Positions 62,112 through 64,000 of a stretch of DNA of 64,000 nucleotides are shown here, in pieces. Numbering within the stretch: position 1 is the stretch's first letter; each line of letters starts with the position of its first letter. A model generated the notes under the pieces. That model did no database searches. It was not told the origin of the DNA and saw only the letters and a program-made list of their open reading frames with translations. The position numbers and the translations under genes were made by a program. Source of the stretch: Cyanobium sp. CZS25K (lineage in GTDB: Bacteria > Cyanobacteriota > Cyanobacteriia > PCC-6307 > Cyanobiaceae). The stretch spans positions 1 to 64,000 of the forward strand of contig JAUCZB010000015.1 of NCBI GenBank assembly GCA_030373325.1, read 5' to 3'.

Positions 62112-63532
62112 TCGCCGCGCTGGCGCCGGAGACGCTGGAGGGACTGGAGTGGCTGGGGTTGGCCCTGGCCGCCCTGACCCTGCTGCTGGTGATCGGCGGC
62201 AGCGTCGGCGGCCTGCTGGGCATGAAGCGCTGGGGGCTGCCGGAGGCGTTGCTGGCCGGCGGGCTGGGGCTGCTGGTGGCACCGGCCGGACTGCTGCCCC
62301 TGCTGCCGCAGCGCGTGATCGACCTGTGGGACCAGCTGCCCCTGCCCCTGCTGACCCTTGTGTTCGCCAGCCTTCTTCTGGGCAAGCCGCTGCCGAAGCT
62401 GGGGGGCCTGTGGCGCCCCCTCTCGGCCCAGGTGCTGCTGGCCCTGACGCTGGCCTTCGGCCAGTTCCTGGTGGGCGGACTGGCGGTGCTGTTCGTGCTG
62501 CAGCCCTGGCTGGGGGTGAGTCCGGTGATGGCCTGCCTGATCGAGGTGGCCTATGAGGGCGGGCACGGCTCGGCCGCCGCCATGGGGCCCACCTACGAAC
62601 GGCTGGGGCTGGAGGGGGCCCAGGCCCTGGGACTGGCCATGGCCACCGTCGGCCTGCTGGCCTCCACGGTGGTGGGCGGACTGGTGGTGGTGCTTGGGCG
62701 GGCCCGCGCCTGGCTGAAGTTCCCCGAGGCCCTGCCGATCGAGGAGGCGATGGCGATCGTGGAGGAGGAGACGCCTCCCCTGGAGGAGGTGCCGATGGAT
62801 CTGCCCCTGGAAGCGGGCACCGTGGAGGTGCCGGCCCTGTGGCGGCAGCTCGCCGACTGGGCCGTGAACCTGGCCCTGGCGGGGGTGGCGGTGCTGTTCG
62901 GCTGTGGGGCGCTGGCGGCGCTGCGCTGGGCCGCCGACGGCAGCGGCGGGATCATCGCCATGGTGATCGATGCCCTTCCCGTGTTCCCCCTGGCCCTGGT
63001 GGGTTCGCTGCTGGTGCGGCTGATCCTGGAGAAGAGCGGCCAGACCCAGTGGGTGTCGGCCACGATCCAGGGCCAGACGGGCACCATCTCGGCCGACCTG
63101 CTGATCACTGCCGCCACCGCCTGCCTGGACCTGAGCCTGCTGGCCCGCGACTGGATCCCCCTGACGGTGCTGGCCCTGGGTGGATTGCTGTGGAATCTGG
63201 CCGTGGTCCTGCTGCTGGCGCCGCGGATCCTGCCGCCTGACTGGTTTGAGCGGGCGATCATCGAATTCGGCCAGGCCACCGGGGTGGCCGCCAGCGGCCT
63301 GCTGCTGCTGCGCATGGCCGACCCGGGCGACCGCAGCCAGGCGGTGACGGCCTTCTCGATCAAGCAGCTGCTGCTCCAGCCCCTGCTGGCCGGAGGCGTG
63401 ATCACCGTGGTGGCGCCCCTGGTGGTGGACGGCTGGGGGCTGCCGGGCTGGACCGGCCTCTGCTTCGCCCTGGTGCTTCTCTGGTTGGGCCTGGGCCTGT
63501 GGCTGGCGGCGCGGGCGAAGGCGGCCGCCTGA
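62108..63532 (+). CDS. sodium/glutamate symporter (GltS) family protein
   Basis: The GTG at 62108 overlaps the preceding stop. The 474-residue protein has ten or more membrane segments in two halves with the GltS-type pattern (CLIEVAYEGGHGSAAAMGPT in the first pore loop, then a central acidic cytoplasmic loop EEETPPLEEVPMDLPLE, and VIDALPVFPLALVGSLLVRL in the second half). GltS transports glutamate with sodium; divergent cyanobacterial members may carry other anions. Co-translation with a peptidase suggests use of peptide-derived amino acids, which is inference. Confidence 0.88.
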   Translation: MIAALAPETLEGLEWLGLALAALTLLLVIGGSVGGLLGMKRWGLPEALLAGGLGLLVAPAGLLPLLPQRVIDLWDQLPLPLLTLVFASLLLGKPLPKLGGLWRPLSAQVLLALTLAFGQFLVGGLAVLFVLQPWLGVSPVMACLIEVAYEGGHGSAAAMGPTYERLGLEGAQALGLAMATVGLLASTVVGGLVVVLGRARAWLKFPEALPIEEAMAIVEEETPPLEEVPMDLPLEAGTVEVPALWRQLADWAVNLALAGVAVLFGCGALAALRWAADGSGGIIAMVIDALPVFPLALVGSLLVRLILEKSGQTQWVSATIQGQTGTISADLLITAATACLDLSLLARDWIPLTVLALGGLLWNLAVVLLLAPRILPPDWFERAIIEFGQATGVAASGLLLLRMADPGDRSQAVTAFSIKQLLLQPLLAGGVITVVAPLVVDGWGLPGWTGLCFALVLLWLGLGLWLAARAKAAA

Positions 63533-63542
63533 CCAGGCGTGC

Positions 63543-64000
63543 TCACCGCACCATCGCCGCCACGTTGCCGCCATCGACGGTGAGCACGGCGCCGGTGGTG
63601 CGCTCCATCCGGGCCAGGGCCACGAAGGCGTCAGCCACATCGCTGGCGCGCACCTCGGCGCCCAGCAGGTTGCCGGCCATGTAGAGCTCCTCGCTCAGGC
63701 CCCGGGCGGCGGAGCGCTCGCGGATCATGGTGTCGTCGAGCAGGCCGGAGCGGATGCGGTCGGCGTTGATGGCGTTCACCCGCACGCCCGCTTCCCCCTC
63801 CTCCAGGGCGTACTGGCGCACCAGGGCCAGCAGGGCGGCCTTGCTGATGCCGTAGGCGCCGAAGTTGGGCCCGGGGTTGAGGGCCTGCTTGCTGACGTTG
63901 AACAGCAGCTGGCCGCCCAGCCGCGCCCCTCCGCCCGCCTCCGGGCGGTCCTGGGCGCGGAACTGGGCCAGCGCCGCCTGGGCCACCGCCTGGTGGGAAA
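63543..64000 (-). CDS. 3' part of a short-chain dehydrogenase, probably aldolase/SDR fusion
   Basis: The gene runs off the right edge; only the C-terminal 150 or so residues are seen. They contain the SDR active-site region FGAYGISKAALLALVRQYAL (YxxxK), VRVNAINADRIRSGLLDDTM and TGAVLTVDGG near the end. The stretch RSAARGLSEELYMAGNLLGA is like bifunctional rhamnulose-1-phosphate aldolase/alcohol dehydrogenases. The aldolase half would lie outside the window. It is convergent with the GltS-like gene. Confidence 0.85.
   Translation of the reverse strand, partial: SHQAVAQAALAQFRAQDRPEAGGGARLGGQLLFNVSKQALNPGPNFGAYGISKAALLALVRQYALEEGEAGVRVNAINADRIRSGLLDDTMIRERSAARGLSEELYMAGNLLGAEVRASDVADAFVALARMERTTGAVLTVDGGNVAAMVR

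Noticed and set aside
61023..63640. Long minus-strand frames opposite the S9 peptidase and GltS-like genes
   Set aside because: Gln/His/Pro/Gly-rich shadows without motifs; both + strand genes are clear.

Overview
The window looks like chromosome of a freshwater or brackish picocyanobacterium of the Cyanobium/Synechococcus type. The evidence is high GC with strong GC3, photosynthesis genes (psbX, a high-light-inducible protein, ycf66), cyanobacteria-typical small proteins, and a circularly permuted two-piece tmRNA whose tag (ANNIVRFSRQAAPVAA) is of the marine Synechococcus type.

Bases 1 to about 31,600 are accessory. Phage-derived genes lie on the + strand at 6-2490 (a LysM/helix-turn-helix fusion, a scaffold-like coiled-coil protein and a small phage-family protein) and at 12,689-20,681 (an HK97-type major capsid protein followed by nine structural-looking genes, including a collagen-like fibre with a lectin-like tip). 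Between these two parts sits a mostly minus-strand block of about 10 kb. It holds host-type membrane genes (DoxX, YccF), two pseudogenes (a class D beta-lactamase with a single amber codon and a VOC protein), a 1662-residue RTX/DUF4114 surface protein of visibly lower GC, and toxin-antitoxin genes. A short motif, TGGCAAYAGC, precedes four phage-like genes on both sides of the block. No terminase, portal or tape-measure gene is visible. A PIN toxin with an unusually large partner follows the structural genes. Further on come mobile-element cargo, a five-PAS diguanylate cyclase coupled to a frameshifted RsbQ-like hydrolase, and a replication/excision remnant (primase-like protein, excisionase-like protein, recombinase-like fragment) that ends next to ssrA.

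From about 31,650 to 64,000 the sequence is ordinary core-type chromosome: ssrA, an rRNA methyltransferase, a GH13 amylase, a SWIM protein plus SNF2 helicase pair, a subtilase with a divergently encoded stand-alone propeptide-like protein, envelope proteins, SMC, a PRC-barrel protein, MsrB, an LpxB-like protein, tRNA-Leu(GAG), accC, YggT, psbX, ycf66, two lipoproteins, a HLIP, an ABC exporter, HIT, ComM, rpsU, DUF3747, peptide deformylase, an S9 peptidase, a GltS-type carrier, and the 3' part of an aldolase/dehydrogenase.

The most unusual items are these: the split capsid module with its shared upstream motif; the large-partner PIN module; the propeptide-like protein, whose start codon is preceded by an 11-nt tandem repeat forming a chain of ATGA-coupled mini-ORFs; and the RsbQ-like/PAS-GGDEF operon. 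All family names come from reading motifs by eye, without database searches.
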